Shown: one piece after another, positions 1 to 9,532 of the stretch
How positions within the stretch are numbered: position 1 is the first letter of the stretch
How the letters are laid out: the number at the start of each line of letters is the position of its first letter
Source: Apoderus coryli
Lineage: Eukaryota; Arthropoda; Insecta; Coleoptera; Attelabidae
NCBI GenBank assembly: GCA_911728435.2
Contig: OU452199.1
Coordinates: forward strand, 25,244,860-25,308,859
DNA: 64,000 bases
Direction: 5' to 3'
The notes under the pieces: generated by a model
The model's database searches: none
The model's input: only the letters and a program-made list of their open reading frames with translations
Told to the model about the DNA's origin: nothing
Program-made: the position numbers and the translations under genes

Positions 1-1332
1 TTTTATTAAAAATATTACAACCAATCAAAAATCATGGAATTGGTAAATTGATTACAGAAACCAAAGCGCGTAGAGATGCACACTCTCGTTACTCAGACAA
101 TCTCACGGAACGATATGGAGACGAAAGCAAAAGAAGATGCATTGGTTGTACATCATGTACACTCTGGTAGTCAAATTAATGATAACATAATCGTCCCTAG
201 TTTAGTAGACGAAAACAAAACAGCACACCGTTATGGCTTAGTTGAGCAGGGTATAATAGCCTTAATTATATACAGTTTCCTTTGCCAGCAATAAAACATT
301 AGGCCCTAAAATGATATAAATTTAGGTCTATATATTATACGAGGGGAAGTTTTTGGTTCCGCGGCAGGCCGGGGTGGGAAAATAGTGGTGGGGATATTGT
401 TAGTCGTGACATGTTCTATGACTTAAAATTAGTATAAACACCAAGTTTTATCTTAGTGGGGTCATTAATCTTTAAATCTTTAAACTATCGTTGATCAAGC
501 AACTCAATCGGGAAGAAAACTAAAGACATGAAAAAATCGAATACGCGCCGTTACAAAGATTCTGACTAAACAAGGAAAGTATATTCAATAAACAAAGAGA
601 TATCATCGGTTAACGGCAATATTTATTACTCAAGAGAAACAATGGTGTACAAATGACATGAAGCTTTTTAAAATTCACTAGAAGACGGCCCTCGGCGAGC
701 TATTACAGAAAGAAATTTGTAAACATTTTATGGCCCATCTAGTATAATTGTGTATGTAATCCATATATTTCCTCCTTAATTACGTGTAACTAATGTGGGT
801 AATGCGAAGGCCTAGCAATATGAACGGTACTGAAAAAAGGCTCTTACTTTTCAAAAGTGTAAATTAAGAATTAATATTGGCGTGAGTCGTAAATTAGTTA
901 TTATTACTACCGGTTTTAATACCCATTGCTTCGAAATTTGTGGGTTTTTAGGAAATCTAAACGTATGTATATTAGCTAGGTTTCTTAACCTGTTGGAACA
1001 GTCATATAAAAGCTGCACGTATTGCGACTTTTTTTAGCACTTCCCTCGATTTAATATTACATAATTATTTAGGTATCTACTCAATATTTTTAAAATAGAT
1101 ATTTAGAAACACGCAATGTAATTGACAACACCTCGTATACTCTCGTATCAAAACCAACTTGAAAAACAATATACACTGGGTGATTCAATATGGTTGCAAC
1201 AAACGAAAACTGGAGATTCCTGAAAACAATTCTAGCATTTTTTGCCATTGAACCCATGTCCGCGAATGCTTCGTTATCGAGATACAGGGTCTCCTAATTT
1301 AGTGGTCAAATTACCTTTTTTGTTCATTTCCC
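1..1332. other. AT-rich non-coding stretch
   Basis: No gene is recognisable. A 72-residue open frame at 76-294 matches no family I know and has no long continuation. The stretch from about 1180 to 1332 may be the unpaired flank of the palindromic element that follows. Confidence 0.5.
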
Positions 1333-2039
1333 AAAAACTAGCTAACCGATTTTGACAAAATTTTACATGCATTTTGGGACCTATAATCTAAAATAATCTG
1401 CATTATTTTGGCTTTCGTTAACTGTTCATTGGCATAGATATAGGGGGCATTTGGGTAAATTTTACACATAAATTAATTAAAACTGCTTTGACAAGCTTCA
1501 TTATTTTAAATTATTACTTTTTTAAAAAGAACAACTTATGAGCTACAAAAAAGCTAATTACGTCGATGTTGTGATCTCTACTATTTTTATGGCAAACGAT
1601 AAATTGCAAGTTAATGGTAGATTTAAATCAAAATAACGTTTACCAGAAAACCATATGAAAAATCAAAGTTGCCGTGGAAAACGATTTAATAATAACAAAT
1701 TACTTAACAACAAATTTTTCCACGGCAACTTTGATTTTTCATTTTGTTTTCTGGTAAACGTTATTTTGATTTAAATCTACCATTAACTTGCAATTCATCG
1801 GTTTCCATAAAAATGGTAGAAACCACAACATCGACGTAATTAACTTTTTTGTAGCTTATAAGTATAAGTAATAATTTAAATTAATGAAAGCTGTCTTTAG
1901 TTAATTTATGTGTAAAATTTACCCAAATGCCCCCTATGTCTACGCCAATGAACAGTTAATGAAAGCCAAAATTATGCAGATTATTTTAGGTTATCGGTTA
2001 TGCATGTAAATATTTCTCAACATCGGTTAGCTAGTTTTT
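1333..2039. repeat. Palindromic (foldback/MITE-like) element
   Basis: Two long arms, about 1333-1682 and 1716-2039, are imperfect reverse complements around a short AT-rich centre near 1699. Matching landmarks are the outer ACTAGCTAACCGAT and its complement ATCGGTTAGCTAGT, the GGGGGCATTTGGGTAAATTT block and its complement, and the inner GTTGCCGTGG / CCACGGCAAC pair. Small indels separate the arms, so this is not a fresh duplication. It has no coding capacity. The structure fits a foldback or MITE-type non-autonomous DNA transposon; no target duplication was identified. Confidence 0.75.
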
Positions 2040-2814
2040 GTTTATTGTCGAACAGGTGCACTTCTTTTAACCATAGATGAACGAAATAAATGTATTTGTA
2101 ACCTTGAAAGGGAACTACCTACCGTCTTAGATAAAAAAAACATCTCACTTCCTATACCGTGTACCTACCTAAAAAATTTTATCCATGCCGTGTACATTCT
2201 CTCTCTGTCTTGCCCTATCGAGTACAGCACGTGGTTGCTATCGAGTACATTAGAGTGTTTTAATTTATAGACAGGCTTTGTGCATCTATGCCGTTTATCT
2301 ATGGTACAGGTTATGTACGGGGCATTTATTTGTAATTGCCATGGTGATTGAATTTTAATGCGTATAATAATAGTTTGTGAATGGGTGTGTGGGGATATTT
2401 ATGGAAATTGTTGACATCGTAGCGAAATGAATCACATTATTGATTTTCTGCGCTTTTGTGATGAGTGTCGACCTCTTTATTGATTAACAAAATCCCTTTC
2501 ATCGATTAGGTGTTTTGTGGATTTTCGCATATTTTGCAAATTATATTACAAATGTTACGTATATCAAAGTGTTGTAAGTTTTGTGATTTATATTTACCTT
2601 GTTCTTTTGTAGCCGTGTTATTGTGTATATATTTGGAAGAGTGTCAAAGAACGTTGTCAATGACACCTCAACTAAATCAGATATTTCAATTTTTTAGAAT
2701 GTAAGAGTCGCATCCAAGTTATGGTGCATTTATTAAAATTAAATAAAAATACATGAGCGCAAACATTCCCGGAAAAATGTACTCAGTTGTCACAATAGCA
2801 TATTGTGCAACGAA

Positions 2815-2911
2815 CATGAAATGACATATATTTCCTACGAGTATGATAGTTCGCAGCATGAGCCGGAGGCGAGTGCAGCAAATCATACGAGTAGGAAATG
2901 GTCATTTCATG
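2815..2911. repeat. Imperfect hairpin repeat
   Basis: CATGAAATGAC...TTTCCTACGAGTATGAT is followed by its complement ATCATACGAGTAGGAAA...GTCATTTCATG. The loop is comparatively GC-rich and contains AGCCGGAGGCGAG. A similar GCTCG-rich stem occurs near 10940-10990, suggesting a short dispersed MITE family. Confidence 0.65.
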
Positions 2912-3230
2912 TGAGTTCCACACTATACTTTTTCTACGACTGTTCTAATGCTTTTGAATAAATTTAACATAATTTTTAGGAAAATATTTGTTTTTCGAAA
3001 CTTACCCTTGTTAGCGTATAAGCCTAAATACGATAAATTAGAAGTATTAAATTGACTAGGTGGTGTTAAACTATATTCACTATCACTGTTTATGTGTTTT
3101 GAAATCAGCGAAATACTTAATTATAATTATTATTAATTATAAATACCAAAACTGTCTATTTGGTGTTTGTATTTTCGGCGTCGCTATGGTGATTTTTCAT
3201 GCCCGTCGCTATTTTTGTCATTATCAGGAA

Positions 3231-3295
3231 ATTTACCCGTGCGTAATAATATTTCCCACTAGTTGCCTAGCAAATATTATTACGCACGGGTAAAT
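3231..3295. repeat. Perfect 24-bp inverted repeat
   Basis: The arms 3231-3254 and 3272-3295 are exact reverse complements (core TTACCCGTGCGTAATAAT) around a 17-base loop. This could be a miniature palindromic transposon or a DNA hairpin. No further copy was noticed in the window. Confidence 0.75.
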
Positions 3296-3881
3296 GATAA
3301 ACAGCATTACAATGTACTACATTTTCAAATCATGATTGAACATATAATAAAGGCATTTAAAGACAGTAGGAGAAAAAAATTATTGTAGTAGACTCTAAAA
3401 ATCTTTTATGTCCATTTAACAAATCGAAACGTGTAATTAAACTCAATGTAATAGTAACATGTTGTGTAGTTGTTGTTACGAAAAATACCTATAGAAACAA
3501 GCATTCACTTCTGCGTTACACACAAAATTCCTTGTTGAAGACTTGAATAAAGCAGGGAGTTTTATTTGTCGGTGAAAATTATTTACCTAAAATTTTTAGT
3601 AAATAGTTGTGCTCGCTCTGACACGTTGAGCTTCTTATTTCCCGTGTATATGCATTGAACCTATCTATAGAATAATTTTATTAAAATTCGCGTGGGGTTC
3701 GGGCAAGACAACTTATACTAAGTTTGCTCCTGATAAAAAAAAAAGGTGGAAAAAGGGGAAATCAAGCAACAGAATCGACAGCATCCCCGCTACACTCGAT
3801 CCCGTATGTAAACCTGAGCAATGTACGGTAAATACCATCTTAAAGTTTCTTACTTCCAAATTCAAAATAGGAGGTCTTACT

Positions 3882-3895
3882 AATAGTCTACTAAG
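3882..3895. repeat. Target-site duplication, left copy (Penelope pair)
   Basis: AATAGTCTACTAAG is repeated exactly at 9519-9532, directly bounding the Penelope-like inverted pair. A 14-bp direct repeat at both edges marks the whole pair as one insertion unit. Confidence 0.85.
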
Positions 3896-3985
3896 TATTA
3901 TGCTTTTAGTGTCCTTCGCAAATACGAATTGTTAGACTGTTTCATAGGGTAGAGGACAAAGAAAAACACCAGAACTATTCAAAAA

Positions 3986-4023
3986 TGCGACGTTTCGCAG
4001 CTATATTGCTGCTTCCTCAGGCA
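3986..4023 (-). ncRNA. Hammerhead ribozyme motif in Penelope terminus, copy 1
   Basis: Read on the minus strand: TGC, core CTGAGGA, a stem II hairpin (GCAGC / GCTGC, loop AATATA), core GAAAC, then GTC and GCA. The conserved hammerhead boxes CUGANGA and GAAA are in order and TGC/GCA can close stem I. Stem III is only AC/GU without a loop, the minimal form known from Penelope-like elements, where cleavage is thought to work best in dimers. Activity is inferred, not shown. Confidence 0.7.
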
Positions 4024-4499
4024 CTACAATGAAAATACAAAATTACACAATCTTACAACTAAGTACAGCAAAATAAAATTACTATGTTCAAATTACGACA
4101 CAAAATGAATCCATAAAAATGTAAAAAAATGTAAAAAACATCAATAACTAAAATTACCTTAGGCGTAGTCAGGTACAAAAAACAAAAAACAAACAATAAT
4201 ATTGATCTTCAATGAAACTTATCGATACGTACATACTGTGAGAATATTTCATGATCCTAACACAAATAAAATACTCATTTAAATTTTGGTATCGCATAGC
4301 AATTATACAAAAAAAAAAACGATACAAAAAACAGTTCCCTTCTATGTAAAAAAAAAAAAAAAAACCACCAAAATTGATAGATAAATCCATCAACTCAATG
4401 TGTACCGAGTGCACGCTATATATTACATGGGTTATCGTAAAAGTACCGAATAGTCAACTAACAAAAGTATGACGATAAACCACAAACATTTCCCCCGTT

Positions 4500-6821
4500 T
4501 TAAACACTCGAAACCCTATACCTTTCTATCACATTGTTATAGATATTGCTCAAGTTCTGTGTATCAGTGCGTAAATTGATTGTGTCATTCAATTGAATAT
4601 GAATCATTTCAGATATATTTCTCTTTAGCCAGTGGCTTTCCCTATCCAACACCCTCAGGTCGTCAAACAAAAAACTGTGACCAGTCTCAAAATGATGAGC
4701 GGACAGAGCGGTCTTATCCCTTTCAGTATTACTATTGCGACAGTCACTCATATGTTGGCTAACTCTCCTCTGAATGTATTGCTTCGTTTGTCCAACGTAC
4801 ATTTTACCACATTCACATGGGATTCCGTACACAACACCTGAGAGTTTATCCTTTGGAGTTTTTTCCTTTAATCTGGTATGGAAAACTCCATTTATAGTCT
4901 TTAAGTTGTAGAAAGCCAGGCTTACTGGCGTATCTCTGAAACACGCCCCAATCCTTTGTGACAAGCCCTCAATAAATGGGAATCTAAAATATCGGCGTTC
5001 AACCAAAGTACCATCCTCATTTGGGACGGACGAAGTCCTGTGAAACAGATCAATACACCTGTTGACGAAGGATCCCGGATAGTTATTCTGTTTCAAAATC
5101 TTCCTAATCACGGACAAATTGCCCTCGTGGAACGAGCAATGACTTAATTTCAAAGCCCGAAATAAGAGATTATGCACGACAGCCATTTTCTGTTTAACAG
5201 GATGGTTTGAATAATAGTTCAGGACTCTACCAGAACTAGTAGGCTTCTGATACCAATTTGTCGTCATAGAACCGTCAGGGTCCCGATTAACCATAACATC
5301 AAGAAAAGGAATACGGAAATCTTTCTCTGACTCGATAGTAAACCTCAAGCTTGGGTGATAGTCATTAAAATACTGCAACACTATCGAAAAAGAGTTCTTT
5401 GGGACTGCCAATAAAGTATCATCAACATAAATTTTAATAAACGGTATATGAAATGGAATCACTTTTAAAACGCTTTCTACTAAATCGTTCATCACCAGAC
5501 CAGCCAGTATAGGACTCGCAGGATTACCCATAGCGCTTCCATCTAACTGCAAGTATAGTAAACCTCCATAAGCAAAATAACTGGATTGAAAACAAAACTC
5601 CACAATCTCCAATAGAAGACTCTTTGAGACTGAAACATACGCAGAAATAAAACTCCATCTCTTCCTAATGATTGACAAAACCAGCTCTTTAGGTATGTTA
5701 GTAAAAAGAGAAACGACATCCAACGAAATTAACTCATAATCATCCGGTATTCTGATATCCTTAACGAAATCAACGAACTCAAAAGAATTTTTAATACTAT
5801 GAATAAACGTCGTTGTTAAAGGCGATAAAATCTCATGCAGGTATTTAGCTATATTATACGAGGGAGATCCGATGCAGCTGACAATGGGACGCAAAGCAAA
5901 CTCATTTTTATGAACTTTTCTTAATCCGTAGATTTTTGGTGGGACGGAATTGTGAAGTTTTAATAATTTAGATTTGTTTTGATCTATCTGTCCCACCTCA
6001 AGTAATTTGTCCACCAGTCTGTTCGCTTTAGTCTGAAAACTGCTTGTTGGATCACGTCTTATGCATTTATATACAAGATCATTGTTTAACATTTCTCTCA
6101 TCTTTAAATCATATTCAGATTTATACATTACCACGGTCGAATTTCCCTTATCAGACCTTGAAACCATAATATCCGGGTTATCCTTCAGAAATGAGCGCGT
6201 CTCAGTACACAGTTGGTTTAAATATTTCGCTTTGTCACCACCGACATTACGTCTATTGTAAAAGTTTTGTATTATGTTAGTTGTTCTAAGTCTAATGGCA
6301 TTCGTCTGACGATCATCAAACGACAAACCCGAAACGCACAATTCCAAGTCTTTAAGAATTGTTGGAATAGGCAAATCGGATGTATCATTCAACGGCAAAC
6401 CAAACTTGGGGCCCAAGCCCAACATAGTTCTTACACCTACAGGAATATTAACATCTGTATAATTTCTAACAAAATGTTCATGCGTTTTAATATCAAATCT
6501 AGCCTGACTCAATTTGAGAGCGTTCAATTTTTTAATATTTACTGATTTAATCCTAGAAAATTCAACATTAAATCTTCTATTATTTACATTTAGTGTGTTA
6601 AGAAAAGTTTCCGAAGGTATAAGTTCTTCAAGTTCCCTTTTAATGTTTTCAATGTTTTCAAAAATGTGTCTCACTTTCCAATGACTAATAGTAATTTCAA
6701 GGTTTAAAATACCCTTTCTAAACTTCTGAATCAAGCGATCCACCCTGTACACAAACGGATGATCATCCACCAACATGCTATAAACACATCTCAGATTATT
6801 AACAATATGATTCGGAAACAA
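4500..6821 (-). CDS. Penelope-like reverse transcriptase / GIY-YIG endonuclease (copy 1)
   Basis: An uninterrupted 773-residue frame. The Penelope-type reverse transcriptase spans roughly residues 200-560 with catalytic YVDD at 465-468; the preceding motifs SLDVVSLFTNIP and GSAMGNPASPILAG are typical of the family. The C-terminal GIY-YIG endonuclease (about 660-750) shows VVYGIPC...MYVGQTKQ followed by a conserved H and downstream E region. The enzyme would nick DNA and copy the element's RNA by target-primed reverse transcription in the nucleus. The frame stays open upstream to about 6852, where it meets copy 2, so the natural N-terminus is lost; the listed first codon is TTG and the first ATG lies about 15 codons inside. 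Domains are complete, but expression as a full protein is uncertain. Confidence 0.9.
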   Translation of the reverse strand: MFPNHIVNNLRCVYSMLVDDHPFVYRVDRLIQKFRKGILNLEITISHWKVRHIFENIENIKRELEELIPSETFLNTLNVNNRRFNVEFSRIKSVNIKKLNALKLSQARFDIKTHEHFVRNYTDVNIPVGVRTMLGLGPKFGLPLNDTSDLPIPTILKDLELCVSGLSFDDRQTNAIRLRTTNIIQNFYNRRNVGGDKAKYLNQLCTETRSFLKDNPDIMVSRSDKGNSTVVMYKSEYDLKMREMLNNDLVYKCIRRDPTSSFQTKANRLVDKLLEVGQIDQNKSKLLKLHNSVPPKIYGLRKVHKNEFALRPIVSCIGSPSYNIAKYLHEILSPLTTTFIHSIKNSFEFVDFVKDIRIPDDYELISLDVVSLFTNIPKELVLSIIRKRWSFISAYVSVSKSLLLEIVEFCFQSSYFAYGGLLYLQLDGSAMGNPASPILAGLVMNDLVESVLKVIPFHIPFIKIYVDDTLLAVPKNSFSIVLQYFNDYHPSLRFTIESEKDFRIPFLDVMVNRDPDGSMTTNWYQKPTSSGRVLNYYSNHPVKQKMAVVHNLLFRALKLSHCSFHEGNLSVIRKILKQNNYPGSFVNRCIDLFHRTSSVPNEDGTLVERRYFRFPFIEGLSQRIGACFRDTPVSLAFYNLKTINGVFHTRLKEKTPKDKLSGVVYGIPCECGKMYVGQTKQYIQRRVSQHMSDCRNSNTERDKTALSAHHFETGHSFLFDDLRVLDRESHWLKRNISEMIHIQLNDTINLRTDTQNLSNIYNNVIERYRVSSV

Positions 6822-6851
6822 ATTATGTGACCGACACTGTAGTAGAAAAAC

Positions 6852-8954
6852 CTTAACACACTAAATGTAAATAATAGAAGATTTAATGTTGAATTTTCTA
6901 GGATTAAATCAGTAAATATTAAAAAATTGAACGCTCTCAAATTGAGTCAGGCTAGATTTGATATTAAAACGCATGAACATTTTGTTAGAAATTATACAGA
7001 TGTTAATATTCCTGTAGGTGTAAGAACTATGTTGGGCTTGGGCCCCAAGTTTGGTTTGCCGTTGAATGATACATCCGATTTGCCTATTCCAACAATTCTT
7101 AAAGACTTGGAATTGTGCGTTTCGGGTTTGTCGTTTGATGATCGTCAGACGAATGCCATTAGACTTAGAACAACTAACATAATACAAAACTTTTACAATA
7201 GACGTAATGTCGGTGGTGACAAAGCGAAATATTTAAACCAACTGTGTACTGAGACGCGCTCATTTCTGAAGGATAACCCGGATATTATGGTTTCAAGGTC
7301 TGATAAGGGAAATTCGACCGTGGTAATGTATAAATCTGAATATGATTTAAAGATGAGAGAAATGTTAAACAATGATCTTGTATATAAATGCATAAGACGT
7401 GATCCAACAAGCAGTTTTCAGACTAAAGCGAACAGACTGGTGGACAAATTACTTGAGGTGGGACAGATAGATCAAAACAAATCTAAATTATTAAAACTTC
7501 ACAATTCCGTCCCACCAAAAATCTACGGATTAAGAAAAGTTCATAAAAATGAGTTTGCTTTGCGTCCCATTGTCAGCTGCATCGGATCTCCCTCGTATAA
7601 TATAGCTAAATACCTGCATGAGATTTTATCGCCTTTAACAACGACGTTTATTCATAGTATTAAAAATTCTTTTGAGTTCGTTGATTTCGTTAAGGATATC
7701 AGAATACCGGATGATTATGAGTTAATTTCGTTGGATGTCGTTTCTCTTTTTACTAACATACCTAAAGAGCTGGTTTTGTCAATCATTAGGAAGAGATGGA
7801 GTTTTATTTCTGCGTATGTTTCAGTCTCAAAGAGTCTTCTATTGGAGATTGTGGAGTTTTGTTTTCAATCCAGTTATTTTGCTTATGGAGGTTTACTATA
7901 CTTGCAGTTAGATGGAAGCGCTATGGGTAATCCTGCGAGTCCTATACTGGCTGGTCTGGTGATGAACGATTTAGTAGAAAGCGTTTTAAAAGTGATTCCA
8001 TTTCATATACCGTTTATTAAAATTTATGTTGATGATACTTTATTGGCAGTCCCAAAGAACTCTTTTTCGATAGTGTTGCAGTATTTTAATGACTATCACC
8101 CAAGCTTGAGGTTTACTATCGAGTCAGAGAAAGATTTCCGTATTCCTTTTCTTGATGTTATGGTTAATCGGGACCCTGACGGTTCTATGACGACAAATTG
8201 GTATCAGAAGCCTACTAGTTCTGGTAGAGTCCTGAACTATTATTCAAACCATCCTGTTAAACAGAAAATGGCTGTCGTGCATAATCTCTTATTTCGGGCT
8301 TTGAAATTAAGTCATTGCTCGTTCCACGAGGGCAATTTGTCCGTGATTAGGAAGATTTTGAAACAGAATAACTATCCGGGATCCTTCGTCAACAGGTGTA
8401 TTGATCTGTTTCACAGGACTTCGTCCGTCCCAAATGAGGATGGTACTTTGGTTGAACGCCGATATTTTAGATTCCCATTTATTGAGGGCTTGTCACAAAG
8501 GATTGGGGCGTGTTTCAGAGATACGCCAGTAAGCCTGGCTTTCTACAACTTAAAGACTATAAATGGAGTTTTCCATACCAGATTAAAGGAAAAAACTCCA
8601 AAGGATAAACTCTCAGGTGTTGTGTACGGAATCCCATGTGAATGTGGTAAAATGTACGTTGGACAAACGAAGCAATACATTCAGAGGAGAGTTAGCCAAC
8701 ATATGAGTGACTGTCGCAATAGTAATACTGAAAGGGATAAGACCGCTCTGTCCGCTCATCATTTTGAGACTGGTCACAGTTTTTTGTTTGACGACCTGAG
8801 GGTGTTGGATAGGGAAAGCCACTGGCTAAAGAGAAATATATCTGAAATGATTCATATTCAATTGAATGACACAATCAATTTACGCACTGATACACAGAAC
8901 TTGAGCAATATCTATAACAATGTGATAGAAAGGTATAGGGTTTCGAGTGTTTAA
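6852..8954 (+). CDS. Penelope-like reverse transcriptase / GIY-YIG endonuclease (copy 2, 5'-truncated)
   Basis: Mirror copy of the minus-strand frame, open from 6852 (sequence beginning LNTLNVNNRR) to a stop at 8954. From 6927 the 675 residues are identical to residues 99-773 of copy 1. The YVDD catalytic motif is encoded near 8025-8036 and the GIY-YIG domain near 8610-8880. About 90 N-terminal residues present in copy 1 are missing, and no start codon precedes the conserved region, so this is a 5'-truncated copy with intact catalytic domains. The 3' flank to 9518 carries a hammerhead motif. Transcription through both copies would make RNA able to fold into a very long duplex. Confidence 0.9.
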   Translation, partial: LNTLNVNNRRFNVEFSRIKSVNIKKLNALKLSQARFDIKTHEHFVRNYTDVNIPVGVRTMLGLGPKFGLPLNDTSDLPIPTILKDLELCVSGLSFDDRQTNAIRLRTTNIIQNFYNRRNVGGDKAKYLNQLCTETRSFLKDNPDIMVSRSDKGNSTVVMYKSEYDLKMREMLNNDLVYKCIRRDPTSSFQTKANRLVDKLLEVGQIDQNKSKLLKLHNSVPPKIYGLRKVHKNEFALRPIVSCIGSPSYNIAKYLHEILSPLTTTFIHSIKNSFEFVDFVKDIRIPDDYELISLDVVSLFTNIPKELVLSIIRKRWSFISAYVSVSKSLLLEIVEFCFQSSYFAYGGLLYLQLDGSAMGNPASPILAGLVMNDLVESVLKVIPFHIPFIKIYVDDTLLAVPKNSFSIVLQYFNDYHPSLRFTIESEKDFRIPFLDVMVNRDPDGSMTTNWYQKPTSSGRVLNYYSNHPVKQKMAVVHNLLFRALKLSHCSFHEGNLSVIRKILKQNNYPGSFVNRCIDLFHRTSSVPNEDGTLVERRYFRFPFIEGLSQRIGACFRDTPVSLAFYNLKTINGVFHTRLKEKTPKDKLSGVVYGIPCECGKMYVGQTKQYIQRRVSQHMSDCRNSNTERDKTALSAHHFETGHSFLFDDLRVLDRESHWLKRNISEMIHIQLNDTINLRTDTQNLSNIYNNVIERYRVSSV

Positions 8955-9425
8955 AACGGGGGAAATGTTTGTGGTTTATCGTCATACTTTTGTTAGTTGA
9001 CTATTCGGTACTTTTACGATAACCCATGTAATATATAGCGTGCACTCGGTACACATTGAGTTGATGGATTTATCTATCAATTTTGGTGGTTTTTTTTTTT
9101 TTTTTTACATAGAAGGGAACTGTTTTTTGTATCGTTTTTTTTTTTTTGTATAATTGCTATGCGATACCAAAATTTAAATGAGTATTTTATTTGTGTTAGG
9201 ATCATGAAATATTCTCACAGTATGTACGTATCGATAAGTTTCATTGAAGATCAATATTATTGTTTGTTTTTTGTACCTGACTACGCCTAAGGTAATTTTA
9301 GTTATTGATGTTTTTTACATTTTTTTACATTTTTATGGATTCATTTTGTGTCGTAATTTGAACATAGTAATTTTATTTTGCTGTACTTAGTTGTAAGATT
9401 GTGTAATTTTGTATTTTCATTGTAG

Positions 9426-9463
9426 TGCCTGAGGAAGCAGCAATATAGCTGCGAAACGTCGCA
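9426..9463 (+). ncRNA. Hammerhead ribozyme motif in Penelope terminus, copy 2
   Basis: The plus-strand equivalent of the motif at 3986-4023: TGC, CTGAGGA, stem II GCAGC-AATATA-GCTGC, GAAAC, GTC, GCA. It lies about 470 bp downstream of the stop codon and about 55 bp before the element end, in the region that forms the pseudo-LTR of tandem Penelope-like copies. Confidence 0.7.
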
Positions 9464-9518
9464 TTTTTGAATAGTTCTGGTGTTTTTCTTTGTCCTCTAC
9501 CCTATGAAACAGTCTAAC

Positions 9519-9532
9519 AATAGTCTACTAAG
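9519..9532. repeat. Target-site duplication, right copy (Penelope pair)
   Basis: Exact AATAGTCTACTAAG, matching 3882-3895, directly after the right arm of the Penelope pair. Confidence 0.85.

Larger units (their letters stand above)
2040..3881. other. Non-coding stretch with two hairpins
   Basis: Apart from the two hairpins listed separately (2815-2911 and 3231-3295) nothing is recognisable. Short open frames at 2510-2704 and 3060-3293 are low-complexity and the second runs through the hairpin, so neither is called a gene. Confidence 0.5.
3896..9518. mobile_element. Head-to-head pair of Penelope-like retroelements
   Basis: Two Penelope-like elements are fused at their truncated 5' ends near 6852. 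Copy 1 runs on the minus strand (about 3896-6851) and copy 2 on the plus strand (6852-9518). The shared arms (about 3928-6602 and 6852-9521) look essentially identical, including the 675 residues common to both proteins; the poly-A/poly-T tracts differ slightly in length. Copy 1 retains about 250 bp more 5' coding sequence, which forms the spacer. The pair is flanked by a 14-bp duplication. The left end has an additional 35 bp or so (3896-3930) absent from the right end. Inverted, tandem and 5'-truncated arrangements are known for this superfamily; the near identity of the arms implies one recent event. Confidence 0.9.

Noticed and set aside
76..294. A 72-residue open frame near the window start
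   Set aside because: No motif, no homologue recognised, isolated in AT-rich sequence; length expected by chance.
6267..6545. Frames of 60-92 residues on the other strand of the Penelope copies
   Set aside because: They are antisense shadows of the reverse transcriptase frame and occur identically in both arms.
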